The notes below the pieces were generated by a model. It was not told the DNA's origin. It worked only from the letters and a program-made list of their open reading frames with translations, and did not search any database. DNA of 64,000 nucleotides, taken from positions 893,329 through 957,328 of the forward strand of contig VZSF01006979.1 in assembly GCA_013398295.1 (NCBI GenBank), in the 5' to 3' direction. This document shows positions 14,031-26,800 of this stretch, one piece after another. The position numbers and the translations under genes were made by a program. Origin of the DNA: Chionis minor (taxonomy: Eukaryota; Chordata; Aves; Charadriiformes; Chionididae). The stretch's first letter is position 1, and each line of letters starts with the position of its first letter.

Positions 14031-14304
14031 CGACAGCCCAGCACGCAATGCCAGTGGCCAGAGTTTTGTCTTGTCTTCATCCAGGGAAGGATTAATCTTT
14101 GTGATGGTGCAAACAAAATGTATGTCTGAGGTCAAAGTGCGGGTTGCCTTTTGGGATCTGCATTACATTAATGTCATTTTTGGGTTCCTGACGTTAATCA
14201 AAACCAACACCATAAAGCGTCACTTAGCTAATTTGTGTATTATTGTCAATGTTACCATTAATTATGCGTTTGTGAGGAAAAAGAGGATTAATGAGATGTC
14301 ACAG
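14031..14304. promoter_or_regulatory. Candidate conserved enhancer-like block (or isolated exon)
   Basis: This 274-bp block differs from its AT-rich surroundings. It keeps six CpG dinucleotides (14031, 14044, 14140, 14192, 14218, 14267) and contains AGGTCAAAG (nuclear-receptor half-site-like, 14129-14137), a TAATC bicoid-type core (14195-14199), the palindrome ACATTAATGT (14165-14174) and CATTAATTATGC (14256-14267, homeodomain/POU-like). It is also bounded by a good acceptor-like TTTGTTTTTCAG ending at 14030 and a donor-like CAG|GTAATT at 14305, and one plus frame (14020-14358) is open throughout. The translation is hydrophobic and resembles no family I know, so I favour a conserved non-coding element over an exon. 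Both readings are inference. Confidence 0.35.
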
Positions 14305-15727
14305 GTAATTTACAATGATCAGGCTCCCCAGGACATTAAGAAAACACTAGCTGTGTAAGATTACCATTCAAACATAATAGTGCTCCTGCAGAAAAGTCTT
14401 TGTTAAGTCTCTGAACCAAGTTTTTCTATCAGGATGAAATTTATTTTATATTGGTCTTAGAATGTTTATTTTAAATTAAAAGCAGTATAGCAGTTTGGGG
14501 TTTTTTTACTGAGCTCTCTATTGAACACATTAATAAAAAACTGGTGTCATATTTTAATTGGGAAATCCTTGGAAAAATGTGCTCTGTTGTACTGAATTGC
14601 TGTGAGATACTCTTCACTGAAAAATTTCTACAGGCAACATTAATGAGCAAAAAGTCTCATTAAAAGTGCGAGATTATCAAGTGATAATACCATCATTAAC
14701 ACATAGTTACGATAGTATGGTGCTCTCTATATACAGTATAGAAGCAAAAATAATAAACAGTATGTTTGCATATTTACGGTATATATATCAAGTATCACTT
14801 GTAGGTGACGAAGTGAAACTTTAAACGAGATCATCTTGTCCATTCATTAACTAATGACCCTATTTATTCCATTGATGCTGCTGTTTTTTAAACTCTGTTT
14901 CTGATTTCTTAATGCAGAGTTTACAGAAAAGTTGCTTGTAGGATAATAAGTCAAATTTTGATTCCAAGTACCAGTAGTTCACCAAGATAAGGGACAAATT
15001 TTACTTACTTTCATAGTTGTCCCTGTAGGGCTCATTTCTGGTTGAAAACTGAATTTGTATTGATTTCAGTCAACTTACTGAACTTGAGTCCTTTTGAACA
15101 AGTTTTTCTAATACATCCAATATTGGTGTCTGTTTACAATGATTTTAAAGGTCATATGGAAATAAGAATCGCTGAGATGAAAACTGGTTAAAAGAAAATA
15201 TTAGGGTTTTATCTGTCTCTCAATTAATCCCTTATAATTTCTCACAAAATTGCCCTGGGATATGGAGGACAATTGTCAATGGTAATTCAGATAAAAAACT
15301 GTTCTTAAGTATTAATTATTTAATTTGGTGTTTTTTCCCCACTCCCCCATACTCTCATAGGTTGTTTTATGCAAGATCTTAATATCCAGTGTCTGTCTTT
15401 CAGTAGGAAAACAATTTTGTGTAAAATGACCTTAGTAATTCAGTGTATACTTATACTTTTCTCTGTATAGAACTTAATATCATAATTTGAGTAAATTATA
15501 TCAGATTGCCTTATAAGTAAAATAAAGTACTTATAAGAGTTACTACACTATAGTACATTCTTTTCCAAGTGAATTTATTGTTGGTCATAAGGTAATGCTT
15601 TGGAAACCAGTTCTAATTTTCATCCTGCTATGTTCGAAATGAACTGTGACAAGTTTAACATGCTTCTCATTGTCTCAATCTTCTCCTGAAAAGTTCAGCT
15701 GTAGATACTAGGGACTAGTTTAATCTC
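14305..15727. other. Unique non-coding DNA
   Basis: AT-rich sequence with scattered TAAT words and short A/T runs. No gene or repeat recognised. Confidence 0.6.
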
Positions 15728-15904
15728 CGCAGGCCAAAGGACTCTGCTCATATGAAACACTGCTTCCAACATGAAGACTCAAGGATGTACCACGCTGGAA
15801 GGTGGAAATGGTAAGACTCGTCAGCTTCAGCCTGCAGCTGCTAAGTGAGAGCCATAAACGGCAAGGGGCGGGGACTAGATCTGGAGGTCACAGACTGACG
15901 TACG
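15728..15904. promoter_or_regulatory. CpG-retaining GC-richer patch with GC box and donor-like site
   Basis: Seven CpGs lie in 177 bp (15728, 15793, 15819, 15859, 15869, 15899, 15903). The patch contains a GGGGCGGGG GC box (15865-15873) and a CRE-like TGACGT (15896-15901). A short frame opens at ATG 15771 and reaches a strong donor-like GTAAGA at 15811 without a stop; an upstream CCGCAG could act as an acceptor near 15731. It could be a small promoter or an exon of a non-coding transcript. No family match was recognised. Confidence 0.25.
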
Positions 15905-18239
15905 AAGAAAATTAAATCAACTCTGTATTTTGCTCAGTACACATTTATGAGTATGGACTAGTTTCTAAATAAAACTCTCTTCTGAAGAAAAGGACATGTT
16001 TTTATTTAGCTTTCCAATCCAGGGCATAAAGTAGTTCTAGAAGCAGAGCATCCTACCTACAGCTGCTGCTAACCACTTGACACACTGTATTAGCTACACT
16101 AAAAAGTTTGAAATAGAACTCAGAGATAAGTCATTAAACAATGTTTTAAAATAATTGGCATGATATTAGACAACAGCTAGAACAAAGATAAAGGGTGATT
16201 AAACAAGACTTTAATGTTAACAGCTAGATTTGAAAGGATTTATGTATAAACTGCATAAAAGCTTGTAGTTGGAAATGCAATATATCATATAAAACTGTCA
16301 CTTCTTCATGTAATTATTGATGATCAAGATACTAAGAAGAGCAGGCCTGAGAATATAGTTCTGCTGAATATTAAAACTGGGCAAGAAGATTGTAATGAAT
16401 GATAGATCTACTGAAAATTTCTAAAAAGTTATTTCTTGTAACATCAAAACTACTCAGTCAACTTAGTTTGAATTTGTTGTGTAATTTTTTGGGGAATGTT
16501 TACCCTTTTCCTTTTAGCAACGGAACCTAAATAGATAGTGCCACATCATTCAACTAAAATGTGGAACTTGGAGGTTCCATTCTACATTGGGGAATTTCAG
16601 CTCAGCTCCGTGGAAGGCACATTTATTTACCAATTAGAAGTAATTCTGTGTGTAAGAATTTTATATGAATTTGTACAACTGCAACAAAAAATGCAGGGAT
16701 GTCGGCATGCACTTTGAGAAAGAGAACACTTAAATGTATGCTGTGAATGAGGTCTCCGATTCTTGTCATCTTTGCCCAAAATCCTGTTCCAAAAAAAAAT
16801 GTCAATGACTCAGTCTCCCCATGTTCCACTGCTTGAGGCAGTTTAACATTATATAGACATATACATAATTAAAACAGCAAATAAAAGATTTGGTGCTTAA
16901 GTACTCCCTTAGCAAGTGAAACTCCTTCATCTGCTTTTGTATGAAAACAGGACAGAGTCATTATAAATAACTGAGAACATTGTATCCCCCAGAATTCCCT
17001 ATAATCCTACAGAGGTCTGGGACAATCTTGGGGATGTGAGGTGATGTATACACCATCCCCACCTCCCTTACAGAGGAGAGAATTGGAATCAAATCTCCAA
17101 CATCTGGGATAAGTATTGTACCCAATGAATAACTCTATAAGAGTTTATAATCTCTTCTCAAAGCCTTTCAAATACTGTGTTTGCTCCAAATGGAAGACAG
17201 TAGTTGGAGGAATTTTGTTTTGTGACTCTGTAAAGAAAAACAAGAACAAATATGTATGTTGAATTCAAAACATCTTCTCTTGACCAAACTAAAAATGAAT
17301 AATTGATGCAGCCTTACTAGGGTAGCAAAGAATTTGCTGAATTTGGAGATCTCTGGAGCTATTATTAAAGGACTTCTTGAGTATGCTCTTACTGCTCTCA
17401 TTAATTGCTCTTAGCTAAGATATTCTGTCCATTTAGGTCTCAGTTATATGTTTTAAAAGCAAAGGTTGTTGTGTTTGTGAAAACCTGCCATTTGGGTCAG
17501 TTTAATGACTGGTTGGCAGAACTTAAGTCTGACTGTCATCTCATCAGGGGTCTATTTCGCTGGTTTTTTTTCCTTGGTAATCCAGAGACATGTCAGATAT
17601 GGCAAAAATGAAATGAAAGCTAGATCAAATGCAGTTTGCTTGAATTTTCTGGAAAATTCCATAACATGCAAGTCACAGGTTTTTCTCCTTCTAACTTAAG
17701 GAAGGAATTTAAGAAAAATGGGTTAAAGCAAGACAGTTACATGTCAAACAGCTTTGGGGGAAATCTACATATTTTTCTCAGTGCTCTAGCTAAATACTAA
17801 TGAGCTTATTAAAATAAAGTGACAAAAAAAAAGCTTTACTTTCTCTATTTGACCTTTGTGCAGTGAAGGTAAACATATTGCACCTTTTGAATAATACATG
17901 CAAGATTATTTATTTGATGTATTTATAATCAGTACAATAGTATGTACATGATTAAATGTTTTGATGTAACTTCTGTTTATGAAAAAAACTACTATTCTGC
18001 TAGAACTTGATTCTTGATTTTGAAATTAAATAGGATATTATAAAATATAAACTTCCATATGACGGCCACCACATTCTTCTGTACTAACTTTCACGAAAGT
18101 GATGAGTAATATATTTGTATACTATTTCCTTTTAAAAAAGCAATAGGGAGAATTTTAGAGAGAAAGAAATTCTGAAGATTAATTTTATTTAAATTTATTT
18201 TTATCTGACAAAATACAATTTGTGAGATTACAAACCATC
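15905..18239. other. Unique non-coding DNA
   Basis: AT-rich sequence. No repeat family, exon or RNA gene recognised. Confidence 0.6.
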
Positions 18240-18257
18240 AACTGAAATATTTCAGTT
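18240..18257. repeat. 18-bp perfect palindrome
   Basis: AACTGAAATATTTCAGTT reads identically on both strands. It contains two opposed CTGAAA words, similar in type to dimeric transcription-factor sites, but it could be chance in AT-rich DNA. Confidence 0.6.
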
Positions 18258-21200
18258 ATTAAACAATGAAACAAAACAGCATTGTCATTGTGTAGTGTTC
18301 CGATTTGACAGATGAAAGCAGATTTTCTTTGCAAACATTTAGTCTGATGGGACTTGTCTGTCAACTTATGAGGTGGGCAGGGTGAATATAATACATTGTC
18401 AAAATGTCCAAGAAACACTGAGAAGATATAAATGTTTTGGATACATTTTGGGTACACTTAAAGAATTATCTACAAGATTTCTCATGTATATTTTATGCAT
18501 AAAGGAACCTGGATATTCAGGTGGTACTGTTTGATGGAAAGCATTGATAACCATAGTTCATAACCACTATGAACGCAAAAGCTTATAAAGAGAGTGGGAG
18601 GAAAGGAAGGGACAAAAAGGACTGATTCTCGCTCTTCTGGTGCTGATTTTAGTGTATTTCATTGTGAAGTACATGATCAGGCTGAAGTTTTCAGAGGGAG
18701 TAGAAAGCTGACTTTTTCAAATTAAGAAAAAGAAATAGTTTATGAGATTAATTACTCGGTTTTATCATTGATCTGTTAATAAAGTAGTTCACAGATTGCT
18801 TGCAACTATTTAGTGAATGGTAAAATTGCTATTATGTTATCCTTAATTGTTACTCATGTGTTTAATATTATATGTGTACTTTAATGCCTGTGTTTAACAA
18901 CAGGTATTATTTTAAGTGAGGTGATTTGTTTGTGTTTTTAAAAAATGTTTTTTTCACATAACAACTGACCTGTTCTTTTACTGAATTCAGACACTGTATC
19001 AACAAAACAATAAAAAAATCTTTGGGCTCATAAATTATTATAATTTGTACAAGTGGTAGAAAAGCCTGCAATATAATGATGTGGAACTTTTCCTCTCCTA
19101 AAACTGTTGTCTTAAAGAAATAATATTGCCATTTCTCAACCTTAAATCTTGTAAAGACCTTCAAGTTTTGATTTTTCCAACTGGTGAATTTCCTTAAAGT
19201 GAAGCAACACAGTGGATGTAGTTCCAAAATAAAATACAGGACCAAAGTCTATGCTGGATTATGAAATTACATGCAGTTTCTTTTAACTTGGTAACATGGA
19301 CATCATTAGCATGTAAAAGTTGTTTTACTGTTAGGTTACACGTGCAAATGAATTTGAATGCAGAAAAGAGTCATAATAGAGAGAGGCAAATAAAACAGCA
19401 TAGACTAATCTGCAAACTTATTAGTCAAATAAACAGTAGCAGGCAATTATTTCTGATGTTAATGTCCTCCTGTAGTATGCTCAATAGGAAATTAATTCTA
19501 CTATGAAAGGTTTTCTACTTACTAAAACAGAATGCTGGCAGGCAGATCACATCCTGGATGGCTTGGGGTGTGGTTTTTTTGAGCTAAACTTTTTTGAATA
19601 TTTTGTTGAAAAAAGGCTCTAACTACAAACTTACTGAATATTGTTATCCCTTCAGTGACCTTCAGTCTTGGACCTTTGTTCTTCTAGCTCTTCTGTTAGC
19701 TTTGAACACCTTATTACTTCTGATCTTTTTCTTCCACAAGTTCCTTCATTCTGCTTTGAACAGTGGGCCATTTTCACTTTTGCTGAGGAAACCTCTTAAT
19801 GCTCAAATAAAATTGCCCAACTGTTTCTTCAGGTTGCTTGTTTAGCAGATATGATATGAATATCAAGCATTTGGGATCAAACCACCAACTTTTTATGTGA
19901 TTTCTTACTGTCATTTACCATATTAGACCTTTATGCACTGTTGAGTAAGTCTGTACTCTTATCGAGCCTTTTGGTTAATGTGCATGTGCATTCAAACCTA
20001 CATTTACCTACAGGAATCATAATTACCACTCTGACTGAAGTTAGTGTTTTTCACATTTCTCTATTTTTTCTCCTGTATTCAGTCACTTTCTGGTAATTAT
20101 CTTAATGTCAATGTTTTTTAGTTTTGTTTTGATTTTAATGTAGGAATGAATGAATTTTAAGGCAAGGTCAATCTTTTGCACTCCAGCAGGAACCTAAGAC
20201 CTTTACGATAGATAATTTTCTACCATTATGTCTCCATTCCCCTGGAGTTTAGCTTTTGAGATAACTAAAATTATATTATTTTTCTCAAGATCTTGGTCTG
20301 CCTTCCCTTTATGTTCTCTCAGACAAGTTTGAGATCAGTATTATAAGATTAACACTTGTTTTTCATAGAGTATGGCACTTCTTTTTTTCCCCCTTTCTTC
20401 CTACTTGGTAGTAGTCTTTCTTGGTTAGTGTTTGGAGCTGCTCTTTATCAGGTAAGGTCAATTAATATGTAACACCTTATGTAGATAGGGATATGTAAAC
20501 ATCTGAAGTCTTCTAGTCATCTGCCCTTGTCTTTTTTATTACGTGATCTCTCATCATAAATATTTTGCTTTTGCATGAAAACCTTCAGGTGTTGATTATG
20601 TCCATTTTTTTTCTCTAGTGAATAGGGAGCTAGATTTTATGTAAATAAATCTGCTGTATCAAAACAGATGCACTTTGGGATTGTTTTACAGATGTCTTAA
20701 ATGCCAGCTTTTTTCCACTTGGTGCTAAAAGCTTAAACAAAAGGAATCACATTCTATATGTAATTCTGCAGTGGTTTGTTATCTTAATTACTAGGTATAT
20801 TATTTTAACTTTAACTACAAGGTAGCCTAAATTAATTTTAATCTTACCTGAGCTCTGAGATTTGAACCATGACAGTAGAAGCAGAATAATTATTCCCTCA
20901 CCGTCATTAGAAAACTACCCAAGGTAGACATTTTCTTTTTACTGTACCTTAGCCAAAAGTAAGCGGTAGTTAAAATCTCACAAGTAATTGTTAACAGAAT
21001 CAGGTTTCTTTTATAGCTCAGGTACAGAAAAAAAGCAATACAGCTTGGCAGATGTGTCAAATCTTAAATGGTTTGTTCTTAAGAATATGTTTATTTTTAA
21101 AAGTATGCTTTGAATATTTAAAGTTTACTTATCTTACAGCTATTATTCTCCTATAATAAATAGAATAGTTCTGATTTTTAGTCACTGCCATTTTTTCCTC

Positions 21201-21479
21201 AATCCTGATTATCTCTTCTGATAACATATTACTGTAGTCACCACATCAAAGACCAACCTGTGTATTTTTTGGTTGTTGATAGAGAAAATTACATTCCATT
21301 TACGAATTGCTCTCTAAATACCCATTCAATGTAGTTATTTGTACAGTGTTTTATTCACATGGTATAAAAATGCTTTTTCATTCATGCAAAAATGCATTTT
21401 ATGATGAAAACATTCATGAAAATTCTTTCATCGTAAAATGGACCTTGTTTATATTTTTCTCAAAATTGTTCTCAGTTTG
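18258..21479. other. Unique non-coding DNA
   Basis: AT-rich sequence. The part at 19261-19480 is rich in TAAT, CAAATGAATTTGAATGC-type and ATTAG words and might be constrained, but without CpG or structure to back it I give no separate call. A 112-codon minus frame at 18907-19245 is rich in Phe, Ile and Lys, as expected by chance. Confidence 0.6.
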
Positions 21480-22315
21480 TATTGGTACACCCAAATTTCA
21501 TCACTGTCCAGCTACAACAGGTGTTGTAGACCTCAGCAAGGGCCTTGTGGTGATGCCGTTGAGGTCTTTTTAGAAGTCTGACAGATGACAGAATCTAAAG
21601 CAGACCAGATCTTCAGTGAAGTGACAGTATAAAATTTCTAGCAAAAAAATACAAGCAGCAGTTCTATTGCAGCTGAAGCCAAGCTGTGTCAGCACTTTTA
21701 TGGTCCTGCCCGTCTTGGCCCTGCGATTGTGAAACAGCCTTGTCCCTTCATCTTCTGTGTAGACACTGATGCTCATCTGATCTTGAGATGAACTAGCTCA
21801 AACAAAGAAAATCAGCAAATATTTTTTACTTGTCTTGTTTTCTTTTATAAGGACAGTTTCCTGCTAGTTTATTTCCTGAAATAGAGCAGGGGAGGGTGAC
21901 TCCAAGAGTGACATTTCAGGTTGATGTCAACTGTTGTGGAATGACAGCCTGAGGCTAGAGTTCAGCTCAAATTTTGAGCTGGAAAGAACTGCCACAGTTG
22001 CCAAAAGGAAAAGCACCCTGACCCAAATTAGCCATTTGTTCCAGGAGCGCTTTGCTTTCTCTTCAGCGTGACTGTATAAAATCAGCCAGTTTAGGAACTG
22101 ATTTAGCTGATGATTTCCTTCCCCCCCCCCCCCNTTCTCTTACAGCATCACAGAAAGTAGGGACAAGAGCAGGGATTGAGGAAAAAATGGGGAAGGTCTA
22201 ACTGAGACTTCGTTGTCAGGGGGTTTATGCGGGCTAGAAATGTTAATTTAATTATGTATTGTGAAAGGCTGCTGTAGTTGCTAAGAGAGATTCACTAGGG
22301 TCCACAAAGAGCATA
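21480..22315. other. GC- and CpG-richer unique segment
   Basis: Compared with its flanks this segment holds more GC and several CpGs (for example near 21559, 21709, 21723, 22048 and 22066). It ends with a 13-base C run at 22121-22133 next to one unresolved base (22134) and a TTCTCTTACAG acceptor-like string. No frame after that string looks coding. Confidence 0.5.
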
Positions 22316-22498
22316 GCAGCCAACGGAAGGAATTGATAGTCATTATGCACAGAGGCTCATGGCAGCTGATGAGAAAAGCCTATACCAGATGTGTTGAAAG
22401 TTTCTCGCAGCTGATGGAAAAGGTCCAGGCTCTCTAATACGAGGGACATATGGCAGCTGATACAGTGGCCTAGGGGTTCTAAAGAATAGTTATGGGAC
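22316..22498. repeat. Degenerate 45-46 bp tandem array with CAGCTG E-boxes
   Basis: GCAGCTGAT occurs three times at nearly equal spacing: 22362-22370, 22407-22415 and 22453-22461 (45 and 46 bp apart). One period upstream, at 22316-22324, the related GCAGCCAAC occurs 46 bp before the first copy, suggesting a fourth decayed unit. Between the cores the units share only weak similarity (GAGAAAAG, GGAAAAGG, GGAAGGAA just after the core), as in an old minisatellite. Each intact core holds CAGCTG, the E-box bound by many basic helix-loop-helix factors. Either reading, old tandem repeat or spaced E-box cluster, fits. Confidence 0.5.
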
Positions 22499-23676
22499 AA
22501 AAAATTGGTCAGGAACTTGAAAGTGCATAAAGCTTTTTTCTCTCCTAAACAAAAGCAGGTTTGCAATAATCTGCAGAGGCCCAAGTCATTCTCCTCCCAC
22601 ACCCCAGAGACTCCCTAATTGTGAATTTGCATTGTTCTTTCCTTCAGTTTTGCCTATGGCCTTTGGCAGCCGCTTTGCTGATCCCACCCTGCTCCAGACC
22701 CCAGTAACAAGAACCTGATTGGACATCTGTCATCAATCATTATGGCAATGCGATGCTTACTGCGTTCAAGTAGCGTTTGATATATAATTGCAGGCAGGCA
22801 GGTTGTATTTTCAGGTAGTACAATAGAAGACCTTGAAGAGATAAAAGAAGGGAATTGGTATTTATTTTCTTAGTCTTATGGTATTTTTGTGTACTTTTTT
22901 CAATTTAAGGCTGCCGGTTGGATATTAACTTCAGCTAGTTTAGGCACTGAATGTTCCTTTGCTTTTGTACCCTGAGATGTCAGATTTTGTACAACTGTGT
23001 AGCCACTTTGCTAGATAAGTCTGGTTCTTATTTGCAGTGAAGTCAAATGATAGTTACATTGTTCTTTGTAACATAGCAGTACAGGTACGCTGGATACAAC
23101 TCTCTCCATTAAATAATTTTGGATCTGTTTACAGTGCTTCTTGAGCTGTAGTTGTTAGGCACATTCATACACTTGTTTTCACAGTCATATTAAGACTGCT
23201 TATATTGCAGATGGTAAAGATGTTTAGCTTGGAAATCAACAAAGGATGCACGTGAATTTGACAATATAGTGAAAACAGAAAGATCTCTAATTAAGATCTT
23301 CACCTTAAACTGCGTCAGCTCAGTGCTGAACTTGAAGCTGCAAAAGTCAAGTATGGTTCTTAGCTCAGTGCTAGCTGGACTGCAGCTTCCATTAGACTCA
23401 GTAGGATTTGGCAGCCAAAAGCACCTCTCTCTCCATGGCTGGGACTGTAGGATCTCAGTAGTACAGAGATCAGTGAAGACCAAGGCTTATACTTGTGGTT
23501 AAGGTGATGCCTGCTGGGTCTCATGATGCACCGATGCTGCCAGTCAATGAAAGCTGTCATTCAGGACTCTAAGCCATTCAACAGGTATTGGTCCTAGTGA
23601 GTGCCAGCAGGTGTTCCGACTGTCCTTTTGAACAGCGTATCTACGTTCTTAAGTAAAAAATAAGTGCTAGTTATGT
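22499..23676. other. Unique non-coding DNA
   Basis: Moderately GC-rich to about 22800, then ordinary. No gene or repeat recognised. Overlapping short frames at 23190-23560 occur on both strands and are unconvincing. Confidence 0.55.
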
Positions 23677-23870
23677 GGAATGGAATGGAGTATTTTCAGT
23701 TGGAAGGGACATGCAATGATATCTAGTCCAACTGTCTGACCACTGCAGTTTTGAACAGAAGTTAAAGCATATTATTAGGGGCACTGTCCAAATGCCTCTT
23801 AAACACTGACAGGCTTGAGGCATTGACCACCTCTCTAGGGAGCCTGTTCCAGTGTTCATCCTCTCACCTC
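23677..23870 (-). mobile_element. CR1 LINE 3' fragment (older subfamily)
   Basis: Read on the minus strand this is the terminal part of the CR1 coding region plus 3' UTR. Diagnostic words on the plus strand are TTCAGTTGGAAGGGACATGC (23695-23714), CATCT-type ATCTAGTCCAACTG and GAGCCTGTTCCAGTG (23840-23854). The unit differs from the other copies in the window by a block with GTTAAAGCATATTATTAGGG, pointing to another, older CR1 subfamily. The octamer tail is eroded into GGAATGGAATGG-like sequence at the left end. Confidence 0.85.
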
Positions 23871-26800
23871 ATGGTACTTCTAGCATCATACGTATTTTGC
23901 ATATGACCACTGCTTCCCATTTTGCTCCTAATTGTAGGATCAATATAACTGTCAGCATGCCCTAAACATCATTGACTTGTGTGAGAGCTTTACGTTTAGA
24001 AGTATTTGGGGAACATAAGCTAGAATTGCTGTGTCTTTGGATTTTGTAATGTACTTGCTGTCATAAATTATTCTATTATTTTAATTGATTTTGGGAGTTA
24101 AACAACTCAATAAGTGACTGGGGAGGCAGTTTTGTTATTTTTTTCCCCTAAATGTAATTATCTTTTGCAATAAATGTTTTGGAGTAAATTCTCAGGTTCT
24201 TTTTTAGTATATCAAAACCAGCTGTTTTCTCGTCTAACTGTGATTGATTCTTATATAGCTCCTACCTTTACTTTTCTATGTTATCAGGTTTTCACTATTG
24301 CTTCTCTTATAAGCATTTGAATATATGCTTAGAGTGAATGCTGCTTTTAGTTTTGTTTAATGCAATATCTTTAGAATATGTGGAGTTCCTTTTTAAGTAT
24401 AACTTTAATGCTTGCATTCTCTGTCTGTTTTGAGTGTTCAGATTAACTCTAAAATAACCTTCCTTAATCTGAGCAGCCTCAGTGATTTTTACAGATATTT
24501 ACTGGTGGTTGCTGGTTAATGTGTAAATTACTTTTACTGCTAAGTGCAATGCTTTTGTTAGCAATTGTTGGACGTCTGAAATTGTGCCACTGATAGGGGA
24601 TATTTAAAGGGCGGGAAAGTCTGTAAGCAGTTTCATAAAATTGCGACTTAAAATTGGAGGGGTTTCATGCATTCTCAAAGGTCTTGGGGTCCTCAGAGAA
24701 TTTACATCTATATAACAGCAAGCTTAATTGTGGGTTATGATTCTGAGTATCCTTCTCCCTGTTTTAGAAACACTTTTATAATTTTGGAAAGTAATAAAAT
24801 GCACTGTGGAATTGGGCTGTCTTAAATATACCATTCTCCTTAGAACTGATTTTATAAATCAGGTAGTTTAAATGTTTAAGTCAAATGAAGATAAATGTGC
24901 TGAAATTCACGTACTGCCTGTAGACTCTTAAATCTACCTGCTTGCTGCAGTTTTTTCTACTCTTCACTCTTTTTTAAAATTCTTGTCAATAGTGACTTGA
25001 GGCCAGTTAGGTCCAAATAAACTCCAGGATTAATATTTTATTTGTTATAATTTAGAAATAGTAAGAAAGAGTCAATGCTTTTGGCTCAGAGAAGTTAGGA
25101 AGTGAATAACACAGGGGAGAACCAATTGTACTAGCCAAATTCAGAATGCAGGATGTCTGTAGGAAGCAGAGTATTATAATTAATTAAAAATCACCACTCA
25201 GTAATTGTAATTCTGTATAAGTGCTCAGACAAAAAGCTGAAACGTGTGGCTGTACTCTGATAGACTTCAATGGGAGTTGGAGCAAGCCCTGATTACTGAA
25301 AATGTTCCAGTTTGGGGTAGTTTTTTGTTGTTTGGTTTTTTTTATTTTTTTTAACCTGCTAAATATAATTATTTTGATCTATTTTCAAAGAAACTGAAGA
25401 CTAACTCAAAATGCAATCAAGATTTGGAGTGCACATCTTCTGGTCTAGTATAGTACTTTAGTAACACTTGTTCTCATATTATTTCAGTTGTAAAGACCCC
25501 TAATATTTTGTTGTACTTACTGTCTGTGTGTAGAGGGGAAATTCTTGTAGGTTAAAGTGACAATAAACTGATTTTAAAAGGCAGATATGTTGCTAACATA
25601 CAGAGAAAGAAAAAGCTTTGTGAGCGAAACTTTGTTTAATCTCAGAATACTGTAACTTTCCAACTGATAGCATACCTCTTTTTATGGTTTATAAACAAAA
25701 CCTTTTTTCCTAACCATGTATGATTCTAACTTGTTCTCTGCTGTTCTTAATTTAGACTATTGTGGTGAAGTACTGAAGCCAGATCCCATACCTTGTTATG
25801 CTGAGAAAATCTGTGTTCCATCATTTTCTTTATTGTGAAAGACTTTGTTTATTCACTGTTTAATTTACTATCCTCTAGGTGACCTAACAGTCATCTAATT
25901 TTATTTTTTTTAATAAAAACTATGTGTAGAGAAAAGTCAAGGTAATCTGTATGTGACTATTTTTGTCCTATGTTTAATTTTTTTTTTTCTTTTGTCTGGA
26001 AAACTAGGAGAAAACTGCCAGAAGAGGAGTAGTGAAATGAATTTAGGTCTGTTTTTTTAAATCATTTCCACTTAAGCACATTGCAACCCATTGGAAAGGA
26101 TACCAGATCAGAAAAGAAGTTGACAGGAATAAATTGCAAAGGAAATTACACAGATCTTATTTTAGGACAGCCCTGAAATATATGTTTTTTAATAATACAA
26201 TGCTGGTATATAATAGTCCCAGCTCCTGATTTTCAGTTGCCAACTATGTGCTATTCCTCCTGAAATCTGCAATTTTGAAACGTTATTTAGGTCCAAATTG
26301 TGCATGTAGGTATTTGACTCTTAAGAACTGAAGTCGGAATGTGTTGACATAGTTAGCTGTCTTTCTGCTGTCAATAAATCTCTTGAAAATAAGTACAAAG
26401 AAATATGTAAATATTGCAGATTTAGGTAAAATGGGGCTAGATGTACTAAAATGTACTGATGTGGGCTTTCAGACTTCAGAGGGAGACTGTTGTTTTCCAT
26501 CATTTGAGAGGCCACGCTGCAATATTTATATGTACATGTACACAAATATATGATAAAATATATAAAGTCGGTCTCTTAATTAATTTTTAACATAATTTAG
26601 TTTCTGCGTATATTATAGACATTTTAATTAGTACATAGTGTGCCAACAGAAAATCATATATAGCACAGAAGCAGCTGAAAAATCATGCCATTCATCACTG
26701 TACTGGCATCCAGATTGAGTTTTGATCAGAGCTAAAATGAGCTCAGCAGTTGTTCTGCATTTGTAACAGCAACTTCTCTTTGTAGTATTTGCAAATTGGC

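Noticed and set aside
14020..14358. 112-codon plus-strand frame as a protein-coding gene
   Set aside because: Hydrophobic translation without family resemblance; frames of this size occur elsewhere in the window by chance. Kept only as a regulatory or exon candidate.
18907..19245. 112-codon minus-strand frame
   Set aside because: Composition dominated by Phe, Ile, Lys and Leu, as expected from random AT-rich DNA.
22121..22160. C run followed by TTCTCTTACAG as a splice acceptor
   Set aside because: No convincing open exon or donor downstream.
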